From a virus: a DNA stretch of 64,000 nt. Location of the stretch: positions 1 to 64,000 of the IMG/VR virus record IMGVR_UViG_3300030098_007087; one strand, written 5' to 3'. Both the position numbers and the translations under genes were made by a program. The notes beneath the pieces were generated by a model, which was not told the DNA's origin, made no database searches, and saw only the letters and a list, made by a program, of their open reading frames with translations. Positions 1 to 7,307 of the stretch are shown here, in pieces (positions within the stretch are counted from its first letter, which is position 1; each line of letters starts with the position of its first letter).

Positions 1-1
1 C

Positions 2-196
2 GAGAAGAGAGAATATTTATTTGTCTCTAAAGATTGGGGTTTGCTTAGATGGACCCGAGAAAGAATTGCAGAGATAACAAAAAAAGAATACGATATTCTT
101 ACTTGTCAAACAGATGAATATGGATGGGAAGATATAAAAGATGAAGTACCCCATGTTCTCAGCAGAGAAGTAGTAGAGATGCCATTGGATAAGTAG
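2..196 (+). CDS. C-terminal end of a hypothetical protein (5' cut by window)
   Basis: An open frame enters from the left edge and stops at TAG 194-196, giving the last 64 residues of a protein. The piece is charged, with aromatic residues near its start (KDWGLLRW) and an acidic stretch DEYGWEDIKDE. No domain is recognised. It is called because the frame stays open from the edge, codon use matches the neighbouring + strand genes, and the non-coding block begins right after its stop. Function unknown. Confidence 0.55.
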   Translation, partial: EKREYLFVSKDWGLLRWTRERIAEITKKEYDILTCQTDEYGWEDIKDEVPHVLSREVVEMPLDK

Positions 197-629
197 TTCA
201 TAAAGTGGTAAGAAGTGGGGCAAAGTGGGGGGTAAAAGTAATAAAGTGGGAAAGGGTGTTGTAAGTATGCAAGTATAATGAAGAAAAGAAAGCCCCAGAA
301 ATAATAAGGTAGGAGAAAGGGGCTAGAAATGGGGTAAGACCTAACACACTCACGTTAGCCTTGTCAAGTAAAATCGACATTCCCCTGTATTGTCCTACAC
401 TTAGGCAAGCCCTATAAGTTGGCACGGGAATTGCCTAGCACAAAGCATGCCAAGTTTGCCTGTAGAATAAGGCGGAGGGCACAAAACCATCCTTTTTTTA
501 TTGCCAACAATATCAACAACTTAGTTTACAATCCTCTAGGCGGAGATAGAAAAAGGTCGGAGATAACATTAAAATAAGTTGAATAAAAAGGAAAGGCTAC
601 CGTCTAATAAGGGAAGGTAAGGGGAAGAC

Positions 630-713
630 ATGATAGACATACTTGTATTAGGCACAGTGGTATTAGTAATAGGGACAGTAATAGAAGTGCTAATAGACAT
701 AAGAAAGAAGTAA
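630..713 (+). CDS. Possible 27-residue single-pass membrane peptide
   Basis: ATG at 630 is preceded by a purine-rich GGTAAGGGGAAG that can serve as a ribosome binding site, and the frame runs 27 codons to TAA 711-713. The product is almost entirely a hydrophobic helix (ILVLGTVVLVIGTVIEVLI) followed by a basic tail DIRKK, which fits a single-pass membrane peptide with a cytoplasmic C-terminus. It is the only frame in the block with a start, a binding site and protein-like composition. Function unknown; its size makes chance a real alternative. Confidence 0.4.
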   Translation: MIDILVLGTVVLVIGTVIEVLIDIRKK

Positions 714-876
714 GAGAAAGAAAGAGAGCAGACAAGGAGCAGGGGCCACCCCCCTCCCCCCTACTACCGGAATCCCAATCCTATATATAGCATACTGGCA
801 TAGGCTGTGCTAAGGCCGTGCGTGATACGGCTGAAAAATTTCCCAGATTTTAGGTAAAAGCTGAAAATGAAACATA

Positions 877-893
877 CTTAGTAGTATACTAAG
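877..893. promoter_or_regulatory. Perfect inverted repeat upstream of the ParB-like gene
   Basis: CTTAGTA and TACTAAG form a perfect 7-base inverted repeat around a 3-base centre (GTA). It lies 54 bases before the chosen ATG at 947. The short spacer suits a dimeric DNA-binding protein better than an RNA hairpin. An operator role is inferred from symmetry and position only. Confidence 0.35.
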
Positions 894-946
894 GGTTGAA
901 AAACCGCGCAAAAAAATTTCACAGATATACAAGGAACGCAAACACC

Positions 947-2629
947 ATGATAATCAGCAAAGGCATACTTAAGCAGATGATAGCCGAAGAGATGGCTAAG
1001 TTCAACACTATGAGCGAACAAGAAGAAGAACAGGGGCAAGACGAAGCAGGTGAAGCCCAACCATCGGCAGGTGGTATTGATGCGAACAAAGCACTCGATA
1101 TGAACCTACCTCAGTTCGTACAAGCGTTGCAATCTAACCAAGAAGACGTTATCAAGGCTGTATTGGGTGGGCTTACAGACGGTGGAGCGGATGATGATAA
1201 GGTCAACATCGTGCCAACAACAGTGCCCATTGCAGACTTGAAGCCAACTCAAAGCGAAGTGGTTTTCAGCAAGTCAATCCCGTTTGCATTAGAGAACCCA
1301 GAGGTCTTCATGAAGTACCTTTCAGGGAATGGACCTTTCAAGGTAGGACCGCCCGGAAATGACGCAATTATCACATTGAATGGGCAGTTCATTTTGGACG
1401 GTCACCATCGATGGTCGTCTTTGTACTCAATCAACCCAGACGCATCGATGCACACATTTGATATTCAAGTACCGGGATTAGAGCCGTTGGATGCGCTAAA
1501 GCTAATGCAAGCCTCAATCAAGGCACATTCAGGTGCGGTGCCTTCTAATAAAGGTGGAGGGGTAAACCTGTTCCAAATTGATACTGATAATTTGACGAAG
1601 GGCGTGAAAAATTCAGCGACCCCCGAAAACTTGCGAAAATTGATCAATTTAGGTTTTCTAAAAGGAGCGCAGGCTGTTGATGAGCAAGAGGGCAACCAAT
1701 TACAGCAAGCTTTGAGAAAGCTGCTTAAGCTTTACGGAGCAAATATTGCTAGAATGAGAGCTAATAATGCCCCAGTATCCGGCGCTAGTTCTAGAGAGCC
1801 TATGCCGCAAACTGATAAACCATCTGGTTCTCAGGTGACTGCGGGTGGCGATACTCCTGCTGCGCTAGAACCTCTGGAAAAAGGACAAATCGATTTCAAG
1901 AAGCCTTTCGCAGAAGGCGATAAAAAAGGAGAACAAAAAATGCAAGAATCAAAGAAAGACCTACTAAAGCGCATCGTGGCAGAGGAAGTCGCCAAGATGG
2001 AAATTGACGCTGTGCAGAAAGAAGGCATTTTCGACTTTTTCAAGAAAAAGAAAAAAGAAGAGCCTGCACCCGAGCCAGAACCAGAAGCTCCAAGTGAAGA
2101 GGAACTAAAGGCACAAGCAATTCAAAAAATCAAAGATGATATCTTTCTCCCAATGGGCTTCAACGCGACGGTAAGGTACTTTAATAAGTATGGCTTTGGC
2201 GGTGGTCACATGCTGCGTGGCGCTTTTGTGGGAAATAAAATGAAATTTGGTCATTATGCCGCTGATTATGTCGCAGATGAGCTTGCTGGAAAAGATGGCA
2301 AAAAGAGTAAACTTGCTTACCTAGCGGATGAAGATTTGGAACTCGCATTGGCTACAGCAATATATAATCAAAACCCGAAAGCTGTCAATGACAAAAAACG
2401 CAATCAAGAAATTGTGAATACAATGGCTGCTGCTGCCGAAGCCCAATATGAATATATGACGAAAGACACTGGTGGAGGGGGTAGTTCTTCATCATCTAGA
2501 AAGTCTGAATTTGATAAATGGCAATCCGGCGAAGGCGATAACTACAATTATATGACCCGCATGGAAAACCTTAGCAAAGAACAATTAGCTAAAATCGTAA
2601 AAGAAGAATTGGCTCAACTAAAGAAGTAA
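947..2629 (+). CDS. ParB/sulfiredoxin-like domain protein fused to a virion-type tail (560 aa)
   Basis: Start chosen at ATG 947 with AAGGA 931-935 upstream; an in-frame TTG at 896 has no good site. Residues about 95-200 contain ILDGHHRWSSLY (D151-R155), the DGHHR signature of the ParB/sulfiredoxin fold, preceded by a VPIADLKP strand typical of ParB-like domains. The rest is low-complexity linker and helix. The same helical tag occurs three times: residues 1-19 (MIISKGILKQMIAEEMAKF), about 332-351 (MQESKKDLLKRIVAEEVAKM) and at the C-terminus (LSKEQLAKIVKEELAQLKK). A strong internal site (AAGGAG 1926-1931) precedes in-frame ATG 1940, so the C-terminal 229 residues may also be made alone. ParB-like fold confident; catalytic role and virion location inferred. 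Confidence 0.75.
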   Translation: MIISKGILKQMIAEEMAKFNTMSEQEEEQGQDEAGEAQPSAGGIDANKALDMNLPQFVQALQSNQEDVIKAVLGGLTDGGADDDKVNIVPTTVPIADLKPTQSEVVFSKSIPFALENPEVFMKYLSGNGPFKVGPPGNDAIITLNGQFILDGHHRWSSLYSINPDASMHTFDIQVPGLEPLDALKLMQASIKAHSGAVPSNKGGGVNLFQIDTDNLTKGVKNSATPENLRKLINLGFLKGAQAVDEQEGNQLQQALRKLLKLYGANIARMRANNAPVSGASSREPMPQTDKPSGSQVTAGGDTPAALEPLEKGQIDFKKPFAEGDKKGEQKMQESKKDLLKRIVAEEVAKMEIDAVQKEGIFDFFKKKKKEEPAPEPEPEAPSEEELKAQAIQKIKDDIFLPMGFNATVRYFNKYGFGGGHMLRGAFVGNKMKFGHYAADYVADELAGKDGKKSKLAYLADEDLELALATAIYNQNPKAVNDKKRNQEIVNTMAAAAEAQYEYMTKDTGGGGSSSSSRKSEFDKWQSGEGDNYNYMTRMENLSKEQLAKIVKEELAQLKK

Positions 2630-2630
2630 C

Positions 2631-2873
2631 ATGAAAAAGCAACCCTACCGAGAAGGCGAAGATCGCTTATTATTGATAATAGGTGCATTTATCGCCTCTT
2701 TTATTTTATTACTATCAATGTATGCGTATTCGCCTATGGCAACTTCAAAAGGGGATAGTTGCATAAAATATTGCCATTCTGAATATGAAAAAAAGAATAC
2801 ATTGTATAGGATTACTGACATGTTTAGAAAAAATATTGAAATGTCTGAGTGTTTCGAGGAATGTATGAGATAG
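2631..2873 (+). CDS. Small membrane protein with twin CX3C motif (80 aa)
   Basis: Starts one base after the previous stop. Residues about 13-35 form a hydrophobic segment (LLLIIGAFIASFILLLSMYA) that looks like a single membrane span or uncleaved signal anchor. The exposed part has two CX3C pairs, CIKYC and CFEEC, separated by a charged helix. This pattern could form two disulfides linking a helical hairpin, as in CHCH and small-TIM-type folds, but homology is not claimed. Likely exported through the inner membrane. Function unknown. Confidence 0.65.
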   Translation: MKKQPYREGEDRLLLIIGAFIASFILLLSMYAYSPMATSKGDSCIKYCHSEYEKKNTLYRITDMFRKNIEMSECFEECMR

Positions 2874-2881
2874 TTATTAAT

Positions 2882-3004
2882 ATGGAAAAACAACAACAAT
2901 GTGATATGACAAAAGGAGAGAAAGTAACAATAGCACTTTTACAAGTTGTAGCTGTATTCTGCTTTATAGAGCTAGTAGTTACTCTCGTACAATGTTATGG
3001 ATAA
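2882..3004 (+). CDS. Small membrane protein (40 aa)
   Basis: A 40-codon frame opens 8 bases after the preceding stop and its stop overlaps the next start (ATG 2997, TAA 3002-3004). The N-terminal third is polar (MEKQQQCDMTKGEK) and the rest is one hydrophobic helix (IALLQVVAVFCFIELVV). No good ribosome binding site is visible; translation may be coupled to the neighbours. Gene-like packing and a clean membrane segment support it. Function unknown. Confidence 0.5.
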   Translation: MEKQQQCDMTKGEKVTIALLQVVAVFCFIELVVTLVQCYG

Positions 3005-3227
3005 AAAAATTTTTCTCGAAAAACTTCGCAAAACCTTCCCCAATTTTGAACTGCGCGTGGGCGATGCTCGGTTCGCTGACGGCGAATCAATCTTTGTAAA
3101 CGGCAGTTCAATCAAAATCGCATGGTCTCCAACTTTAGACAAATTAGACTCTCAAACTCTTGAAATATTACTACGCGATGTAGAACCCTATATTCAAGAA
3201 ACCTGCCACATCCTATCAAAAGACTAA
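2997..3227 (+). CDS. Hypothetical protein (76 aa)
   Basis: An open frame starting inside the end of the preceding small membrane gene. The product is soluble and mixed alpha/beta: an N-terminal helix (DKKIFLEKLRKTF), a beta-rich middle, and a C-terminal helical part (LEILLRDVEPYIQE). I do not recognise a family. Tight packing between two genes and ordinary codon use support it. Confidence 0.6.
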   Translation: MDKKIFLEKLRKTFPNFELRVGDARFADGESIFVNGSSIKIAWSPTLDKLDSQTLEILLRDVEPYIQETCHILSKD

Positions 3228-3235
3228 TTATATAT

Positions 3236-3445
3236 ATGAAGATAGGCGATCTTGTAAAATGGAAAGAAGACAATTCCACTGTCTCTATGCCCCCCGGTTA
3301 CCATAACTGGGAAGACGTAGGTGTCGTTGTGGATTATTTTGATATTGACACCGTTATTGTAAAATGGTGTAGTGGAGAAGAGTTTACCGTTTGGATGGAA
3401 GATTTAGAAATTATATCCGGAATGGAAGACTTAACAAATCTATAA
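3236..3445 (+). CDS. Small SH3-like barrel protein (69 aa)
   Basis: The product begins MKIGDLVKWKED and continues with alternating hydrophobic strands ending in VIVKWCSGEEFTVWMEDLEII. This layout (GDLV, then VGVVVDY, then VKW, then EDLE) is that of small SH3/KOW-like barrels common in large phages; 22962-23234 and 23326-23559 in this window look similar. The fold is inferred from the pattern. No catalytic residues are evident and the binding partner is unknown. Confidence 0.65.
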   Translation: MKIGDLVKWKEDNSTVSMPPGYHNWEDVGVVVDYFDIDTVIVKWCSGEEFTVWMEDLEIISGMEDLTNL

Positions 3446-3465
3446 ACTGCCTATATACTCGAAGC

Positions 3466-3693
3466 ATGAATAAACAAAGACCACAACTAAATGTAAATAT
3501 CAACCCTGACTTGGTTGAAGATGTAAAGTGTGAAAAGTGTGAATGTCAATCTTTCACTGCTTGCTACATTATAAAAAGGGTACCCGCTCTGGTTTCTCCA
3601 ACAGGAAAAGAAATGATGATGCCTGTTGAGACCTTTTCTTGTTTGGCTTGTGGTCACATCAATAAGGAATTTATGCCTGATCTCAAAAAATAG
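3466..3693 (+). CDS. Zinc-ribbon protein (75 aa)
   Basis: Start set at ATG 3466; a longer frame from 3391 would overlap the previous gene. Two cysteine knuckles, CEKCEC near residue 21 and CLAC near residue 61, flank a beta hairpin (TACYIIKRVPALVSPTGKE), the pattern of a rubredoxin-type zinc ribbon. Related short zinc-ribbon proteins with a similar LxSPTGKE segment occur in marine T4-like phages. Probably binds one zinc; its partner (nucleic acid or protein) cannot be told. Confidence 0.7.
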   Translation: MNKQRPQLNVNINPDLVEDVKCEKCECQSFTACYIIKRVPALVSPTGKEMMMPVETFSCLACGHINKEFMPDLKK

Positions 3694-3703
3694 GTGTTTC
3701 GTT

Positions 3704-3991
3704 ATGAAAAAAATTTTCTCGGTATTTTTAGTTCTTGGTTTAGCAGCTTGGATAATGGCTTTAGCTAGTGTAACCGGTTGTGAAGTTCACAATTATCACG
3801 ATGAGCCTCATAATTATGTATGTTATGAGGAGCCCCCTTTCTACCAAAGCCCTGATTACTGCGACTATTACTTTGCTGGTAAATGTTGCGGCTGGTACGT
3901 GGGCGGCTCTGCAACGACCGATTGTTTCGACGAATGGTGTGTTTGGGACGAGTGGTGCGGATGGGAACCCGGAGGAACTGTTTGTTACTAA
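3704..3991 (+). CDS. Cysteine- and aromatic-rich lipoprotein (95 aa)
   Basis: ATG 3704 is chosen over an upstream in-frame start at 3626 because it puts a signal peptide (MKKIFSVFLVLGLAAWIMA) at the N-terminus, followed by a lipobox SVTGC. After the lipidated Cys26 the mature chain is dominated by Cys, Trp, Tyr and acidic residues, with repeated WC motifs (DEWCVWDEWCGWEPGG), suggesting a disulfide-rich surface domain. It lies just before a second lipoprotein gene. A membrane-anchored role at the infected cell surface, such as superinfection exclusion, is inferred only. Confidence 0.7.
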   Translation: MKKIFSVFLVLGLAAWIMALASVTGCEVHNYHDEPHNYVCYEEPPFYQSPDYCDYYFAGKCCGWYVGGSATTDCFDEWCVWDEWCGWEPGGTVCY

Positions 3992-4088
3992 GATACATCC
4001 GTTTATCTGGGTAACAATTCTCTATATCGCTCAATTTGTTTCAATTTACTTTTTGTTTTATTAGATCTAGTTATGTTATAAACCATGG

Positions 4089-6260
4089 ATGGGTTATGAC
4101 TTGCAAAAAAAATTCTTTTTCTTAAAAATTTTCTTTTTTTTAGCTGCCATTATCGGCTGCTCTGACCTGTTTGAAAATCCTTATCCCTTTCCCGGTCACT
4201 TAGATACGCAAGAAGAGCCGAAGTATGACCTGACCAATGATGCTGTTACAAACCAAGAAAACAGTCCGGGCGAACTAGAGAAAAATAATATCAACAATCT
4301 TTTCGAGTTGCAGAAACAATATCAGCAAGATTGTTACAAAACAGAATATTTTTTCTGTCCTCCATCATTATTCCTTAATGAGGTGTGGGAATTTCAACTA
4401 ATAACTGATACATGTAAAGATCCTGAAGAGGTTGTTTATAAAGGACCTTGCGAACAAAAGTTTGAATGCGATCCCGCTAACACTGAACCAGAAACAGTTA
4501 TGTGCTCTGTTCCTGTCTCAACGGGTGGTAATGCATATGGATCACAAGAAAAATGGTGTGATAAAGGTGTTTGGAAATATACAGACTGTACAATTTGCGA
4601 ACCAGAGGTATGTGACGGCTTAGATAATGATTGCAACGGGGAGATAGATGATTTACCTATTCAAGAATGCGAAAATGAATGTGGTTTAGGTGATCTAGTT
4701 TGTGTTGATGGTGAAGAGATTTGTTTCGGCGATGAACCACAAGAAGAAATTTGCGATTATAAAGATAACGACTGTGATGGTTTAATCGACGAAGGTCAAA
4801 CAAACGCTTGCGATAGTTGCGGAGACGTACCAGAAGAAGTATGTGATGGTTTCGATAACGATTGTGATGGTAAAACAGATGAAGATCTAGAACAGCTTTG
4901 CGAAACTGACTGTGAGTCAGGGCTTGAATTTTGCGTTCTTGGATCTTGGGTTGGATGCACAGCAAAAGTGCCATTCTTAGAAATATGCAATGGGTTGGAT
5001 GATGATTGCGATGGAAGCGTTGATGAGGATTTGGATTGTCTATGTACACAGCAAATGGTTGGCGCTCTTTTCCCGTGTTATGAATCTCCTCTGATTTGCG
5101 GTCAGGGATATAAAACTTGCGAATGTTTTGACGAGGACTGCGAACAAATATTTATGACCGAATGTTTTGCTATGTGTAGCTATGAAAACCCAGTTCCAGA
5201 AAACTGTGATAAATTCAAAGGGATCAATGTTAATGAGATTTGCAATAATCATGATGATAATTGTAATCAAATGATAGACGAAAACCTTTTCAAGAATTGC
5301 TACACAGGAGAACCTCAAACTTTATATGTTGGTATTTGTGTTCCCGGTGAAATGACCTGTGAAAAAGGCTCTTGGGGAAATTATTATGAAGATGGTGAAA
5401 CTTTTATAGGTGACTATTGCATGGGAGAGATTGTACCTAATGAAAAGGATGAATGTAATGGAGAAGACGATAATTGCGATGGCATTGTAGATGATGGCAA
5501 AGAATTGAAAGATACTGATATTCTTTTTATTATCGATGCATCTGGCTCCATGCAGGATGAGATTGATGCTGTGCTTGTGGCGATGAATCAATTTGCAACA
5601 TATTACAAAGACGAAGAAGTTATACAATGGGGATTGGTTATGGGACCATTTGCTCAATCAAAACCAGATACTTGGGGTAGCAATCAGGTTGTTGAGATAG
5701 TTGCAAACTTGTCTCCTTTTAGTGATTTTATTTCTGCTCTTTCTGGCGTTAATGCTGATTGGGCTACAGGTTTAGAGCCCATGTATGATATAATTTATTT
5801 ATCTTTATGGAATCTAGCTCCAACATCAGCGTTGCCATGGCCAATATCAGATTTAAGCTTTTTAGAGAACTTTGGATCTTGGAATGAGGTCTACACAGAT
5901 CCTAATCCACAAAACTTTGAAATCAATTGGAGAGATGATGCACAACATGTAGTAATAGTATTTACAGATGAGGCAGGGCAAAGTTATATATCGATGCTAG
6001 ATCAACTAAATGTACTATCATCTTTGTACCATGAAGGTATTTCTCAAAATGATTTACAGCAATTAATATCAAATTGTATAGACTTAAATGTTTATACTTT
6101 TACAAAGCCAGCACATAAAGGACCAGCATCATACATGGGCGAGCCTGCTGGATTCGAGCCCCTTACAATCTACGGTGGACAATGGTTTGAGTTAGTTAGC
6201 AATCCTGCTCAACTCTATGAGAATCTCATGCAAATTATTGATGACAACGCTTGCGAATAA
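4089..6260 (+). CDS. Lipoprotein with six MopE-type metal-binding repeats and a VWA domain (723 aa)
   Basis: The N-terminus has a basic then hydrophobic signal ending in a lipobox (AAIIGC). Six CxxxDxxCxxxxD units start at about residues 175, 222, 252, 300, 385 and 456, for example CDGFDNDCDGKTDE. This is the MopE-like metal-binding motif found in secreted proteins of Myxococcota and some methanotrophs. From about residue 478 a von Willebrand A domain begins with the MIDAS motif DASGSM and continues to the end, with VVIVFTDEAGQ as a later core strand. A cation-binding surface adhesion protein anchored to a membrane is expected. No other phage component with this build is known to me; host origin is a plausible inference. 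Confidence 0.88.
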   Translation: MGYDLQKKFFFLKIFFFLAAIIGCSDLFENPYPFPGHLDTQEEPKYDLTNDAVTNQENSPGELEKNNINNLFELQKQYQQDCYKTEYFFCPPSLFLNEVWEFQLITDTCKDPEEVVYKGPCEQKFECDPANTEPETVMCSVPVSTGGNAYGSQEKWCDKGVWKYTDCTICEPEVCDGLDNDCNGEIDDLPIQECENECGLGDLVCVDGEEICFGDEPQEEICDYKDNDCDGLIDEGQTNACDSCGDVPEEVCDGFDNDCDGKTDEDLEQLCETDCESGLEFCVLGSWVGCTAKVPFLEICNGLDDDCDGSVDEDLDCLCTQQMVGALFPCYESPLICGQGYKTCECFDEDCEQIFMTECFAMCSYENPVPENCDKFKGINVNEICNNHDDNCNQMIDENLFKNCYTGEPQTLYVGICVPGEMTCEKGSWGNYYEDGETFIGDYCMGEIVPNEKDECNGEDDNCDGIVDDGKELKDTDILFIIDASGSMQDEIDAVLVAMNQFATYYKDEEVIQWGLVMGPFAQSKPDTWGSNQVVEIVANLSPFSDFISALSGVNADWATGLEPMYDIIYLSLWNLAPTSALPWPISDLSFLENFGSWNEVYTDPNPQNFEINWRDDAQHVVIVFTDEAGQSYISMLDQLNVLSSLYHEGISQNDLQQLISNCIDLNVYTFTKPAHKGPASYMGEPAGFEPLTIYGGQWFELVSNPAQLYENLMQIIDDNACE

Positions 6261-6261
6261 C

Positions 6262-6290
6262 TTTACTTATTTTCATCTCTATGATATGAT
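6262..6290 (+). promoter_or_regulatory. Sigma70-type promoter for the purA-like operon
   Basis: TTTACT (6262-6267), a 17-base spacer and TATGAT (6285-6290) precede a GGAGG binding site and ATG 6312. The same spacing and near-identical boxes occur at three other sites in this window. Confidence 0.7.
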
Positions 6291-6311
6291 GTTTTTATTT
6301 ATGGAGGTGAT

Positions 6312-7307
6312 ATGAAGGCTGATATTGTTATTGGCGCTCAATATGGTGACGAAGCAAAAGGTAAAATCGCTCACCATTTATGTAAAACCGGCGGGTACAC
6401 ACATGTTATTCGCTTCAATGGTGGTTGCAACGCTGGTCATACGATTTATCATGGTGGCAAGAAATTTATAACTCATCATATTCCTTGTGGTGTGTTTTAT
6501 GGTATTCCATCAATTATTGGACCCGGATGTGTTATCGACCCAGAAAGGTTCTTCAATGAAATTGAAGAATTAGAAAGTGCTGGAATTGCAGCAGAAACAC
6601 TTGTTTCAATCGCTAGAAATGCACATGTGATCACAAATTCCCACAGAGAAGAAGACGAAAAAGACGAAAAGATCGGCACCACAAAACGAGGAAATGGTCC
6701 AGCTTACCGTGACAAATATGCTAGAAAAGGTGTAAGGGCTGAGACGTTACCACAGTTTGAAGACTACCTTGTTGATATTTATGAAGAACTTCATTCATCT
6801 CCAAATGCTAAAATTCTTTTAGAAGGTGCACAAGGGTTTGGATTAGATATCGATCATGGAGACTACCCTTATGTGACATCATCACATTGTACATCAGCTT
6901 CAGCACTTCTTAGTGGAATTCCACCGCAATCAGTAGATAAAGTTTGGGGTGTTGCAAAGATTTATGAAACTTATGTTGGGGCTAAAAAATTTGAATCTGA
7001 TGAGGAGATTTTCAAAATTATCAGAAACATTGGGAAAGAATATGGTGCTACAACAGGAAGACCTCGACAATGTAATTGGCTGAACTGGGATTTTCTTGAA
7101 AAATCAGTAAAGATGAATGGTGTCACCGATCTTGTCCTTAACAAAATGGATGTTTTACGGCAAATTAATAAATGGTCACTAATTCATAATGACAAAAAAA
7201 TAACTTTTGATACTGAGGATAATATGAAAAAATGGATCGTGCAAAAAGCAAATCTATTACCAACTGTATCAAATGTTTATTTTTCAGGAGATCCAAATGG
7301 CTTGTGA
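6312..7307 (+). CDS. Adenylosuccinate synthetase family enzyme (PurA/PurZ type, 331 aa)
   Basis: Family signatures are clear: GAQYGDEAKGK (residues 8-18), NGGCNAGHT, GTTKRGNGPAYRDKYARKGV, EGAQGFGLDIDHGDYPYVTS, GATTGRPRQCNWL and LNKMDVL. The enzyme class ligates aspartate to IMP using GTP (PurA), or to dGMP in the phage 2-aminoadenine pathway (PurZ). Asp13, the PurA catalytic base, is present here and is replaced in characterised PurZ. The length, about 100 residues below bacterial PurA, matches archaeal PurA and phage PurZ. The start has a strong GGAGGTGAT site. No companion dATP hydrolase is seen in the window. Family certain; PurA versus PurZ-like substrate undecided. Confidence 0.92.
   Translation: MKADIVIGAQYGDEAKGKIAHHLCKTGGYTHVIRFNGGCNAGHTIYHGGKKFITHHIPCGVFYGIPSIIGPGCVIDPERFFNEIEELESAGIAAETLVSIARNAHVITNSHREEDEKDEKIGTTKRGNGPAYRDKYARKGVRAETLPQFEDYLVDIYEELHSSPNAKILLEGAQGFGLDIDHGDYPYVTSSHCTSASALLSGIPPQSVDKVWGVAKIYETYVGAKKFESDEEIFKIIRNIGKEYGATTGRPRQCNWLNWDFLEKSVKMNGVTDLVLNKMDVLRQINKWSLIHNDKKITFDTEDNMKKWIVQKANLLPTVSNVYFSGDPNGL

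Larger units (their letters stand above)
197..946. other. Long non-coding block with many small hairpins
   Basis: About 750 bases lack a convincing long gene, which is unusual in this dense genome; only a 27-codon frame at 630-713 looks translated. The first part (200-260) is purine-rich on the + strand with repeated AAGTGGGG-like words. Possible hairpins include GCCCC/GGGGC near 290-325, TAGGCAA/TTGCCTA near 400-440, TAGCA/TGCTA near 787-812 and GCCGT/ACGGC near 815-832. A C-rich run lies at about 746-761. This could be a large structured RNA, an origin or a regulatory region; the sequence does not decide between them. Confidence 0.5.

Noticed and set aside
198-425. 75-codon minus-strand frame in the left non-coding block
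   Set aside because: No binding site, low-complexity composition from the purine-rich + strand and no protein-like pattern.
3780-4064. 94-codon + frame overlapping the Cys-rich lipoprotein
   Set aside because: Lies in another frame of 3704-3991, which has a convincing lipoprotein signal.
6312-7307. Definite PurZ and 2-aminoadenine genome
   Set aside because: The catalytic Asp of PurA is retained and no companion Z-genome gene is visible, so only the family is called.
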